Shown here: positions 37,654 to 47,000 of the stretch, piece by piece
Position numbering within the stretch: the stretch's first letter is position 1
Layout of the letters: the number at the start of each line of letters is the position of its first letter
Assembly: GCF_000771405.1 (NCBI RefSeq)
Contig: NZ_JDUI01000012.1
Coordinates: forward strand, 43,512-107,511
DNA: 64,000 nucleotides
Reading direction: 5' to 3'
Origin: Bifidobacterium pullorum DSM 20433
GTDB taxonomy: Bacteria > Actinomycetota > Actinomycetes > Actinomycetales > Bifidobacteriaceae
Notes under the pieces: generated by a model
Seen by the model: only the letters and a program-made list of their open reading frames with translations
Told to the model about the DNA's origin: nothing
Database searches by the model: none
Program-made: the position numbers and the translations under genes

Positions 37654-39378
37654 CTACGCCGTCCGTTCGGCGCGGCGGCGGGTCTTCGCCTGCCTGGCCG
37701 CACCGATGGCGAACAGCGCGAGCACGGCAACCAACGCAATGCCTTGCGCGGCCAGCGTTTCGACATAGGGGTACAGGCCGAGCCAGTCGTTCGTCGGGAA
37801 GCCTTCCAGGTAGATGCCGCCCAGCGCATCACCTTCGATCAGCGAGTGCACGCCGCCGCCCGCGAAGATCACAACGAGCACGGCCAGCAGCACCGAAGTG
37901 ACGATGAAGAACGGTCTGATCGGGATGCGCACCGATGTGAACCGGATGAGCAGGAAGACGCCGATCAGCACAACCGCCGCGGTGATGCCGCCGATCCACA
38001 TGCCGCTGGCGTCCTGTGTCATCGAGTAGATCGACTGGTAGAAGATCACCGTTTCGGCACCTTCGCGGAAGACCGCCAGGAAGCTCAGCAGGGCGAGCGA
38101 GATGATGCCGGCCGCTCCCAGACGTTCCGGTGTGGGGTCGGTGCCCGCCGTGCCGCCGATGCGTGCGACGGCGGCTTCGGTTTTGGCCCGGATGTACCGG
38201 TTCCACGCGTCGACGCTGGATTTGTTGAGCATCCAGTTGCTGGTGTACAGCAGCATGCCCATCGCCACGAGCGCGCACACGCCTTCCATGATCTCCTGCT
38301 GCGGTCCGCTGCCACCGAACAACGCCATGAACACCGCGGCGATGGCCCCCGATGCGGCCAGGCCGGCCACGACGCCCAGGTAGATCCACCGCACCAGACG
38401 GCGGTTACCGGATTTGACCAGATAGGCGATGATCGCCGCGACGACGAGCAGGGCCTCCAGTCCCTCGCGGATCAGGATCAGGAACGCCTGACCGAACGAG
38501 CTGGTGATCAGGCGCGTGAACCCGCCGACCTCGCTGCCGGCACCGCCGTCCAGCGCTGCGGCGTCCTCGACGAGCATCGTCTTCAACTCGTCGACATGGG
38601 CTTTCGCATCCGCGGCATCTCCGGCGACCATGGCCTTACGGCTTTCCTTGAACGTGCTTTCCACCTTGGAGACGCGGCTGCCGCCGATGGCGTTCATCAC
38701 GTTCTTCTCGAACCCCAGCTTTTCGTAGTACTGGTAGTAGGCCTCATTGACGAGTTCCGCGCCTCGCTCCCCGTCTCCGGATTCGCTGGCGGCCAGCGAA
38801 TCGTCGAGCACGGCCACCATTTCCGTGGCCACATCCGACCAGGAGCGGGTGCCGATGCCCTCGTTCTTGTGCACCTTGGCGGCATCCAACGCCTCGCGTT
38901 CCTTGGCGGTCTGTTCCTCGCGCATCCGCGCGTAGTCGCGCGGATCGCTCAGTTCACCGTTCCCATCCAACGTGGCGCCGCATTCCCTGACATCGTCAGC
39001 GAGCGCGTCGCGCAGGGTCTCGATGTCGGTCCGGCGATTCTGCTGGTAGACGAGGCGCTGCAGATCCTGGAATTGCCGGCGCTGGTTCTGGTATCGGTCC
39101 GCGCCGATGGTGTCGTTGACGACCTTGGCGAAGTTGGAGGCCACGTAGTCGGTGTTGTATGCGACGTTGAACGCGGAGGCCGCACCCGCGTGGTCGCCGT
39201 CAACGTATTCGGCGACGCCTTCGTCGAGGTCCGCGACGATCGTCTGGGCGATCTGCGTCCATGATTCGGCGTCGGCCGGCTCGTCCGCGACTGCGGGAAT
39301 CATGAGCGACAGCGCGGCGGCGGCCGTCAGTATCAGGCCGAGCAGTGCGGCACCGATTCGGGTCACGGTTCTGGTCAT
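37654..39378 (-). CDS. FTR1-family iron permease with outer helical domain
   Basis: A 574-residue protein. A signal peptide (ALLGLILTAAAALS, cleavage near residue 31) is followed by an extracytoplasmic helical domain of about 240 residues and then seven spans of the FTR1/EfeU fold. The two REXXE iron motifs are present, IREGLEALLVV near 304 and FREGAETVIFY near 437. The fused outer domain is typical of the P19-associated FTR1 branch. It is the first gene of the operon, reading away from the ApbE gene across a 177-bp divergent region that is AT-rich at 39460-39515. Confidence 0.93.
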   Translation of the reverse strand: MTRTVTRIGAALLGLILTAAAALSLMIPAVADEPADAESWTQIAQTIVADLDEGVAEYVDGDHAGAASAFNVAYNTDYVASNFAKVVNDTIGADRYQNQRRQFQDLQRLVYQQNRRTDIETLRDALADDVRECGATLDGNGELSDPRDYARMREEQTAKEREALDAAKVHKNEGIGTRSWSDVATEMVAVLDDSLAASESGDGERGAELVNEAYYQYYEKLGFEKNVMNAIGGSRVSKVESTFKESRKAMVAGDAADAKAHVDELKTMLVEDAAALDGGAGSEVGGFTRLITSSFGQAFLILIREGLEALLVVAAIIAYLVKSGNRRLVRWIYLGVVAGLAASGAIAAVFMALFGGSGPQQEIMEGVCALVAMGMLLYTSNWMLNKSSVDAWNRYIRAKTEAAVARIGGTAGTDPTPERLGAAGIISLALLSFLAVFREGAETVIFYQSIYSMTQDASGMWIGGITAAVVLIGVFLLIRFTSVRIPIRPFFIVTSVLLAVLVVIFAGGGVHSLIEGDALGGIYLEGFPTNDWLGLYPYVETLAAQGIALVAVLALFAIGAARQAKTRRRAERTA

Positions 39379-39542
39379 GTCGGGCCCCTTCAGGTTGTTG
39401 CGGATCGATGTGATTCAACCTATGGGGTGTTGTCCGAAATGAAAAGACTTGACTTTTGGTTCGCTGCGAGGTAATGCGAGCCCATAATACGCTGTTATTT
39501 GTCTCATATTATGGACATCTGGCGCGTCCGTCCGGGCGATTC

Positions 39543-39548
39543 TATGAT
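39543..39548 (+). promoter_or_regulatory. -10 element of the ApbE-like gene, leaderless arrangement
   Basis: TATGAT followed by 7 nt and the ATG at 39556. No ribosome site. A weak TGTC/GACA dyad around 39498-39515 may be an operator for the divergent pair. Confidence 0.5.
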
Positions 39549-39555
39549 GGCCGAC

Positions 39556-40524
39556 ATGGCGTTTCCCCACTCGTTGATTCTGCCCGACACGCTGGGCACC
39601 GGCCTTGTCGTCCAATCGACGGCTCCCATGGACGACACATCGATACGTGCGTTCGTCGACGAGTACGAACGCACGCTGTCACGGTTCCGATCCGACTCGA
39701 TACTCGCCGCGATGGCCGGCGCCGCGCATGGCGGCAGTTTCGACTTTCCGGACTGGTGCGAACCGCTGTTCGACCTCTACGACCGGCTGTGCGAGGCAAC
39801 GGATGACGCGATCGACCCCTGCGTCGGCGCCGCCTTGGCACGCTTGGGCTACGGCCCCGATCTCGCCTTCGAAACCGGAACGTCGGATTCCCAACGGATT
39901 TGGGTCGCCCATCCGACCTGGCGCCATGACGTCGAACGCCACGGCACCACACTGGTCACCGCAAGACCCGTCCATCTCGATTTCGGTGCCTGCGGCAAGG
40001 GGTATCTCGTCGACCTCATCGCAGCCATGCTGACACAGCAGACGACCGTACGACCGGGATACGCACCGGATTTCGTCATCGATGCCGGCGGCGACATCCT
40101 GGCGCACACATCGCCCCCGATCACCGTGGCGCTGGAGGACCCGCACGATACCAGCCGGGCCGTCGGCATCGCGCATATCGATCACGCCGCCATCGCCGCT
40201 TCGGCGCCGAGCCGTCGCCATTGGCGGACGGCAGGCGGCGAACAGGTGCATCACCTGCTCAACGCGGTGGATGGCCTGCCGGTCGCCGATATGGCCGCCA
40301 CCTGGGCGGTCGTGGACGCGCACTCCAGCGAACCGGGCCGCAGTTCGACTCGCCCTGACGGCGGATATTTCCCTACGGCACTGGCGGATGGTCTGGCCAC
40401 GGCGTTGTTCCTCACCGACCCGGAACGGCTCGCCCAACACTTCGATTTCGCTTGCGTCACGATCCGCACCGATCGCGTCGCCACCCGCAGCCGGCATTTC
40501 CCCGGCACGCTGTTCACCGGATGA
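39556..40524 (+). CDS. apbE: ApbE-like FMN transferase
   Basis: A 322-residue protein of the ApbE (FAD:protein FMN transferase) family, which attaches FMN to Ser/Thr of FMN_bind domains. Conserved segments: EYERTLSRFRSDS, then DFGACGKGYLVDLIA near 140 (family DxGxxxKGYxxD), FVIDAGGDILA near 178, and the C-terminal HHLLNAVDGLPV and ATWAVVDAHSS. No signal peptide is seen, so it may act in the cytoplasm, unlike the lipoprotein form of many bacteria. The ATG at 39556 is set by the -10 element. It is divergent from the FTR1-P19 operon, whose last gene encodes the only visible FMN_bind substrate in the window. Confidence 0.88.
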   Translation: MAFPHSLILPDTLGTGLVVQSTAPMDDTSIRAFVDEYERTLSRFRSDSILAAMAGAAHGGSFDFPDWCEPLFDLYDRLCEATDDAIDPCVGAALARLGYGPDLAFETGTSDSQRIWVAHPTWRHDVERHGTTLVTARPVHLDFGACGKGYLVDLIAAMLTQQTTVRPGYAPDFVIDAGGDILAHTSPPITVALEDPHDTSRAVGIAHIDHAAIAASAPSRRHWRTAGGEQVHHLLNAVDGLPVADMAATWAVVDAHSSEPGRSSTRPDGGYFPTALADGLATALFLTDPERLAQHFDFACVTIRTDRVATRSRHFPGTLFTG

Positions 40525-40654
40525 CGCCCCAACACACCCCAACCTGCCCTCAGCCCAAGCAGGCCCATCGCCTGCGCAGACGCGCATAAACGCCCGGAGC
40601 GGTGCCGCAAGACACGGTACCATGGGTAGATATCCGGCAGGGAGGCGTCACATC

Positions 40655-41143
40655 ATGGGATTCGAACAGGAAGCGCTCGACGAGCTGATCGAGCACATGC
40701 GCGGCCGTGGAGCCGCCATGCAGGAACGGCTCACGCACAGCACCAAGGGCGAGCCGCTGGTCCTCCACGAATTGGCCGTGCACGGCACACGCACGCCCTC
40801 ACAGTTGGCCGCCGCCGCCGACACCACATCAGGCCGCATCTCCGCGGTGCTCGCGTCCCTGGAGAAGAAGGGGTTCATCACCCGCACAACCGATCCGAAC
40901 GATCGCCGCGTCACGCTGGTCAACATGACCGAGGCGGGTCGGGCCGCGGACCAACGCAACTTCGAGGTGCTCTGCTCCACCGTCTGCTGGGTATTCTCCC
41001 AGATGGGCGAGGAGCACACCCGTCAACTCGTGGACCGAATGAACGAATTCGCCACCTACCTATCGCTATGCGGCCCGGACGGTGCCCGTCCCACCCAGGA
41101 GCAGATCGACGAGGCCTTCGGGGCATCGGCCCAAGGCGAGTAG
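40655..41143 (+). CDS. MarR family transcriptional regulator
   Basis: A 162-residue winged-helix regulator. The HTH is seen at TPSQLAAAADTTSGRISAVL (about 50-70), followed by the wing LEKKGFITRTTDPNDRRVT; the C-terminal helices form the dimer domain. The ATG at 40655 has GGGAGG 8 nt upstream, which fixes the start. It follows the ApbE gene by 130 bp, so it might belong to the iron region, but nothing in the sequence ties it there. Confidence 0.88.
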   Translation: MGFEQEALDELIEHMRGRGAAMQERLTHSTKGEPLVLHELAVHGTRTPSQLAAAADTTSGRISAVLASLEKKGFITRTTDPNDRRVTLVNMTEAGRAADQRNFEVLCSTVCWVFSQMGEEHTRQLVDRMNEFATYLSLCGPDGARPTQEQIDEAFGASAQGE

Positions 41144-41217
41144 CCCCCCGCAGGTGCACCGGCTGCGCCGTCGCGCATAGGCCCGGCGCAAGATGCATTC
41201 CCGCATCATCCAGGCTG

Positions 41218-42720
41218 TCAGCGACCCAGGGCACCCTTGAGGTCGCGGTTCTGGAAGTGCTCGTGCAGCAAGCAGTAGCCGCCGAACAGCACCAGCCAGA
41301 TCAAGCCCGCAATGCCTGAGCCGCGCGTGTCGTCGGCCAGGAACAGGGTGGCGTACACGAACACGAAGAACACGATGGCGATGGTGTTCGTGACCCGCCA
41401 TGCGGGCATGACGAACCCGTCGGCGGCGAAGTCCGGGGACTGGCGGTACTTGCGGTGCGCCACCATCGTCAGGATGTAGATGAACAGGAACACGGCGCTG
41501 GACGCGGACGAGAACAGCACGAACGCGCTGGAGACCTGCGGGAACGCGTTGATGACCGGCGAGAGCATGATCAGCGCCGCGGAGACCAGGATCGCGCGCG
41601 CCGGCACCTTGTGCGAGGAGACGACGCCGACCTTCTGCAGCGTGGGCGAATGCGACTCGGAGGCGATCTGGTACAGGTGGCGGCCGGCCGAGTACAGCAG
41701 CGAGTTCAGCGCCGAGCTGGCGGCCGTGATGACCACGAAGAACACGAGCGCGGACGCCCAGTTGAGACCCGCGTACTGGAACACCATGATGAACGGGGAG
41801 GCGAACGAGCCGTCCTCGTTGGCGGTGAAGTTGCGCCACGGCACGATGGCCATGATCGCCACCAGCGCGCCCACGTAGAAGATCAGGATACGCACGATGA
41901 TCTGGTTGATGGCCTTGGGCAGCACCTGACGCGGGTTCTTGGTCTCGGAGACGGTCACTCCCACGAACTCGATCATCTCGTAGGCGAAGAACACCATCTG
42001 GAAGCTCATCAGGAACGCGAGCCAGCCGTTCGGGGCGATCGAGAACCCATCCAGGATATTGTCGAACCCGGCGTGACCGGCCGGCGTGGGCGCGTCGGCA
42101 CCATGGATCTGCACGGACGGATAGTGGTAGCCGATGACGATCATGACCACGGCAGTGGCGATCATCGCCACGATCAACGTGATCTTGATCATCGAGAACC
42201 AGAACTCCACCTCACCGAACACCTTGACGGCAATCAGGTTGATGCCCACGAGCGCCACCAGGAAACAGGCCTCGATCAGCCATTTCCACGCGCTCACATC
42301 GATGCCGAAGGTCTCGAAGAAGGTCACGAAATACGTGGAGACGGCCGTGATCTCGGTCATGCCGAGCAGCACGAGCGCCACCCAGTACGACCACCCGGCA
42401 AACTTGCCCCAGCCATGCCCCAGGTAGCGTTCCACGAAATTGATGAATGTATGCTGGCTCGGGTCGCGGTACATCATCTCGCCGATGGCGCGCATCAGCA
42501 GGAACATGACCACGCCGACCAGGATGTACACGAACACGATGCTCGGGCCGGTCAGGCTGATCGACTTGCCGGATCCCAGGAACAGGCCGGTGCCGATCGT
42601 GCCGCCGATCGCGATGAACTGGACGTGACGGTTGGACAGTCCGCGTTCCATCTCGTTGTCGGAGTCCAACGACTCCACCGATGTCAATCCATGGGTCTGC
42701 TGTTCGCTCTTCTCTGCCAT
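41218..42720 (-). CDS. Amino acid permease (AAT family, APC superfamily)
   Basis: A 500-residue permease with twelve spans. After a polar N-terminus comes the AAT signature: GLSNRHVQFIAIGGTIGTGLFLGSG near residues 25-49, then FAGWSYWVALVLLGMTE and YEMIEFVGVTVSETKNPRQVLPKAINQI near 250. The carriers of this group take up aromatic amino acids, GABA or proline; which one is not readable. TAAACT ends 8 nt before the ATG at 42720, so the message may be leaderless. It is divergent from the antiporter gene. Confidence 0.9.
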   Translation of the reverse strand: MAEKSEQQTHGLTSVESLDSDNEMERGLSNRHVQFIAIGGTIGTGLFLGSGKSISLTGPSIVFVYILVGVVMFLLMRAIGEMMYRDPSQHTFINFVERYLGHGWGKFAGWSYWVALVLLGMTEITAVSTYFVTFFETFGIDVSAWKWLIEACFLVALVGINLIAVKVFGEVEFWFSMIKITLIVAMIATAVVMIVIGYHYPSVQIHGADAPTPAGHAGFDNILDGFSIAPNGWLAFLMSFQMVFFAYEMIEFVGVTVSETKNPRQVLPKAINQIIVRILIFYVGALVAIMAIVPWRNFTANEDGSFASPFIMVFQYAGLNWASALVFFVVITAASSALNSLLYSAGRHLYQIASESHSPTLQKVGVVSSHKVPARAILVSAALIMLSPVINAFPQVSSAFVLFSSASSAVFLFIYILTMVAHRKYRQSPDFAADGFVMPAWRVTNTIAIVFFVFVYATLFLADDTRGSGIAGLIWLVLFGGYCLLHEHFQNRDLKGALGR

Positions 42721-42728
42721 ACCGTGGC

Positions 42729-42734
42729 AGTTTA
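42729..42734 (-). promoter_or_regulatory. -10 element of the AAT permease, leaderless arrangement
   Basis: TAAACT on the minus strand, 8 nt before the permease ATG; no ribosome site. Confidence 0.45.
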
Positions 42735-42808
42735 CCCCGCCCGTGTAACAGCGCAGCCTCCCCGTCCGCATACCGTCGCGGAGCGGTCCCGAGTACACCC
42801 CCCTGCGC

Positions 42809-42814
42809 GATACT
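42809..42814 (+). promoter_or_regulatory. -10 element of the antiporter gene, leaderless arrangement
   Basis: GATACT followed by 7 nt and the ATG at 42822. Confidence 0.45.
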
Positions 42815-42821
42815 AAGAGCC

Positions 42822-44021
42822 ATGACCCATGACCTGATCTCATTGACCATCATCATGGCGGTGGCCGTGATCTGCCCCGTCATCGCCGAGCGTATCCCCG
42901 GCAAGCCGATCCCACAGACCGTGCTGCTGCTCGCGTTCGGCGCGATCCTCGGCCCGCACGTACTGAACAGGATATGGCTGACCGACGCCACCGATCTGCT
43001 CTCCGAACTGGGGTTGGCGTTCCTGTTCCTGCTCGCCGGATATGAGATCGAGCCGAAGCAGCTCGGCGGCCATCAGGGACGCGTCGGCCTGCTGACCTGG
43101 GCGGTCACGCTGGCAATCGCCTGGCTGCTGGTATTCCTCGTGCCGTTCTTCGCGCATCACGATATGAACGGCGCGGCGGCGGTGATCACGCTGACGACGA
43201 CGGCGTTGGGCACGCTGATGCCGATTCTCAAGGAGCGTGCGTTGGAGGATACGCCGGTGGGCGATGCGATCATCTCCTACGGCACGTGGGGTGAGCTGGG
43301 GCCGGTGCTGGCGATGGCGGTACTGCTGTCGACCCGTTCCGGCTGGCAGACGATGCTGGTGTTGGGGTTGTTCACCACGATCTGCATTGCGGCGGCGCTG
43401 GCCCCGCATATCGCGCGGCGGGCGGGAGGCTGGCTGTACCGTTTCTTCACGGCGAACGCCAACACCTCGTCGCAGACGCTGATGCGGCTGACCGTGCTGC
43501 TGCTCATCGCGCTGATCACCATTTCCCGCCTGTTCGACCTGGACGCGGTGCTCGGCGCGTTCGCAGCCGGGTTCATTCTGCGCATCGTGATGCCCAAGGG
43601 AGTGGAAACGTTGGAGACCAAGCTCGAGGGCGTGGCCTACGGGTTCCTGATCCCCGTGTTCTTCGTGGTCTCGGGTGCCTCGATCGACGTCCACGCCGTG
43701 GCGGGCAACCCGCTGCTGCTCGTCGTGTTCATCATCATGCTGATTCTGGTGCGCGCGGTGCCCGTCTTCGTGGCCACCACGCTCGACGCGAAGAAGAGCC
43801 CGCTCGACCTGATGGACCGGCTCACGGTCGCCGCCTACTGCACCACGGCGCTGCCGGTCATCGTGGCGGTCACGTCGGTGGCGGTCGGCGCCGGCACGAT
43901 GCAGGAGGACACCGCCTCCACGCTGGTGGCGGCGGGCGCGGTCTCCGTGTTCCTGATGCCGCTGATCGCCGGCGTCACCGGCCGCATCCGCAAACGGCAG
44001 GCCGCTACTCCACGGATTTGA
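42822..44021 (+). CDS. CPA2-type cation/proton antiporter
   Basis: A 399-residue membrane transporter with eleven to thirteen spans, resembling the Na+/H+ exchanger (Kef/CPA2) core without the regulatory NAD-binding RCK domain. Recognisable segments are FGAILGPHVLN, LGLAFLFLLAGYEIEP (family helix with the acidic Glu), ALGTLMPILKE, GAFAAGFILRI and VFFVVSGASIDV. It probably exchanges Na+ or K+ for H+. Its 3' end overlaps the convergent FtsX-like gene by 17 bp. Confidence 0.88.
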   Translation: MTHDLISLTIIMAVAVICPVIAERIPGKPIPQTVLLLAFGAILGPHVLNRIWLTDATDLLSELGLAFLFLLAGYEIEPKQLGGHQGRVGLLTWAVTLAIAWLLVFLVPFFAHHDMNGAAAVITLTTTALGTLMPILKERALEDTPVGDAIISYGTWGELGPVLAMAVLLSTRSGWQTMLVLGLFTTICIAAALAPHIARRAGGWLYRFFTANANTSSQTLMRLTVLLLIALITISRLFDLDAVLGAFAAGFILRIVMPKGVETLETKLEGVAYGFLIPVFFVVSGASIDVHAVAGNPLLLVVFIIMLILVRAVPVFVATTLDAKKSPLDLMDRLTVAAYCTTALPVIVAVTSVAVGAGTMQEDTASTLVAAGAVSVFLMPLIAGVTGRIRKRQAATPRI

Positions 44022-47000
44022 GCGAGCTGACCGGGTCGATGCGGTCGAGAATCGGGTTGGTGACCAGCTGCACCAGCAGCGCGAACACCAGCGTGATCGC
44101 CGCGGCGATCAGGTAGCTCCACCAGTGCACCTCGACCTCGAAGTAGATACTCGGCATGTTCAGGGCCGCGGTCAGCAGGCCGCCGATGAACCGTCCAAGC
44201 GGCAGGCCGGCCACGATGCCCACGCCGGTGAGGATCATCATCTCCTTGTTCACGTAGGTGTGCACCTCACGGTCGGTGAAGCCCAGCACCTTGAGCGTGG
44301 CCATCTCGCGCACGCGTTCGGACACGTTCGTGTTGGCGAGCGTGAACAGCACCACCAGCGCCAGGCCACCCGCCAGGCCGATGATCAGCGCCACCACGGC
44401 GGCCATCAGTTCGAACCGGAAGCTGCGGCGCATGTCCTCGCAGCTAATCGCGGTCAGCACCACCGGGTCGTCCTGCAGTTCCTCCGCATATTCCACCTGC
44501 TCGTCGCCGCTGCCCTCGTAGTGCGCGTACACCGCGTTCCAGGTCATCGGGGCGTCGTCGTCGAACGCCTGACGGTACGCGCTTTCGCCGATGTACACGT
44601 CGGAGCCGATCACACTGCGGTTCACGGCCGTCACCGTCACCTCGCCGTGCCGCATGTTCCCGTCGGTCAGCGATACGGTGTCGCCGGACTTCACGCCGAG
44701 CGCGTTCGCCGCCGATTTCGAGACGATGACCGCATCGTCCTCGAGTGTGAGCTCGCGCCGGCCGTGCTCCACATCCTGCAGATCGACCATGCCGGCGAGG
44801 TCGTCGCCCCCGCCGTCCGGAATCACCATCAGCTGGATCGTGGCGCTGCCCTCGTCGGTGGCGATCTCGCCGCTTTCCAACCGCACGCGCATCGTGTCGG
44901 TCACGTCGGCATCGCCGGTCACCAGGTCGGCCATCGCGTCGGCGTTGTCGTCGTTGGCCACCACAAGCAGGTCGTACCGGTACAGGTCCTCATACTGCTT
45001 GGGTCCGAGCGTATCGACCGAATCGTTGATCGCGAATCCGCAGACGATGAGCGCGGTGCATCCGGCCACGCCGCCGACGGTCATGATCAGGCGGCTCTTG
45101 AACCGGAAGATGTTGCGCACGGTCACCTTGTTGAGGAAGCTCAGCCGCCTCCACACCGGCCTGATGCGTTCGAGCAGCACGCGCGAACCGGCCTTCGGCG
45201 CCTTCGGGCGCATGAGCTGGGCCGGCGTCTGCCGCAGTTCGCCCAGGCAGGCCGCGCCCGTGGCCACCAATACGGCGACGACGAACAGCGCGATGCCCAG
45301 GCTGCCGTACAGCCAGTCGTATTCGAGGACGATTCCGGGGATGACGTACATGTTCTCCAGCACCGCCAGCAGGAAGGCGGGGATGCCTAGGAATCCGACC
45401 AGCAGGCCGATGCCGCCGCCGATCAGGCAGGCGAGCGCGGCGAACAGCAGGTACCGCGAGGCGATGGTCAGGCTGCCGTAGCCGAGTCCGGTATAGGTGC
45501 CGATCAGGCCGCGCTCCTCCTCCACCATGCGGGTCATGGAGGTCAGGCTCATCAGCACGGCCACGAGCAGGAACACCACGGGGAAGGCGAAACCGAGCGT
45601 CTCGATCGAGGAGACGTCGGAGTCGAGCGACGAGTAGCCGCCGATCGACGAGCGGTCCTGCACGTACCAGCGGGCGTCGGCGATGTCGTCGATGGTCTGC
45701 TGCTGTTTGGCGAATTCCTCGTCGGCTTTGGCGCGCTGGTCGTCGAGTTCGGCCTGCGCGGCTTCAAGCTGCTGTTCGCCGTCGGCCAGCTGCGCCTCGC
45801 CGTCCTCCACCTGTTTTAAGCCATCTTCCACCTGCTGCTTGTTCGTGGCGAGCGTGGCCGCCTGGGTCTCCAACTGGGAGGCCTGTTGTTCGAGTGCGGT
45901 GGCGTTGGCCTCCAGCGTGGAGGCCTGCGCGTTGAGTTCGGCTTCGCCGGCGGCCGCCTCCTGCTCCTTCTGGGTGAGTGTGGCGTTCTGCGCGTCGAGT
46001 TCGGCCTGGCCGGCGTCGATCTGGTCCAGGGCGTCCTGGGCCTGCTGCCGCTGATCCTCGAGCTGCGTGATGGCGTCGGCCAACTGCGTCTTGATCGATG
46101 CCAGACCGTCTCCCGGCTGCACGGTCGAATCCACGGGAATGCCGGCGGCGGCCAACGCTTCCACGATTTGGTTCCAGGTCTCCTCGTCGATCTGCCCGGG
46201 GTCGGGGATGCCGTTCACCAGCGTCTGCGCCTGCTGGGCCAGCGTCAGCATCTGTTCGACCTGGGCCATGCCGCTTTCGGCCTGCGCGCGCCCGGAGTCG
46301 AGCTCCTGCTGTGCGGCATCGAGCTGCGCGCGACCGTCGGCGAGCTGCTGTTTGCCGGCGTTCAGCTGGGTGCGGGCCTCGTTAAGTTGCTGGCGGCCTT
46401 GGGTGATCTGCAGTCTGCCTGCGGCGATCTGCGAGCGCGCCGAGGCGATCTGCGTCTCCCCGTCGGTGATTTCGGTTTGCGCGGCTTCGAGTTGGCTGCG
46501 GGTGTCGGCCAGGGTCTGGCGGTTCTCGTCGAGGGTGGCGCGCTGGTCGTTGATTTGCTGTTGGGCGTCGTCGAGCTGGGCGTAGGCGTCGGTTTTGGCG
46601 TCGTTGAGTTGGCGTTGGGCTTCGTCGACGATGCTTTGGCGGCGTGCCTGCTGGCGGTCGTCCTGTACGGTGCATTCGATGCGGTCGACGACTTCGCCGA
46701 CGATGCGGTCGTAGTCGTCGCCGAAGGTGTCCTGTTCGGCGGCGCCCTCGACGCTCAGGCTGATGGCGGTGTAGACGTTGCCGGTGACGCCGTCGCTGGG
46801 GGCGAAGAACACGTAGTCGGCGGTGGTGGGGCTGCGGAGTGCGGAGGTGGCGTATCCGGTGGGGTTGGTCAGGTCCTTGGGGTCGAGGACCCGGGCGGTG
46901 ATGGTCAGTTCGGTCGGGAATTCGGGTGAGGTTTCGGCATCCGTGTCGGCATCCGCGTCGTCCGAATCCTCCGATTCGTTCGTTTCGGCGTCAGTCTGGG

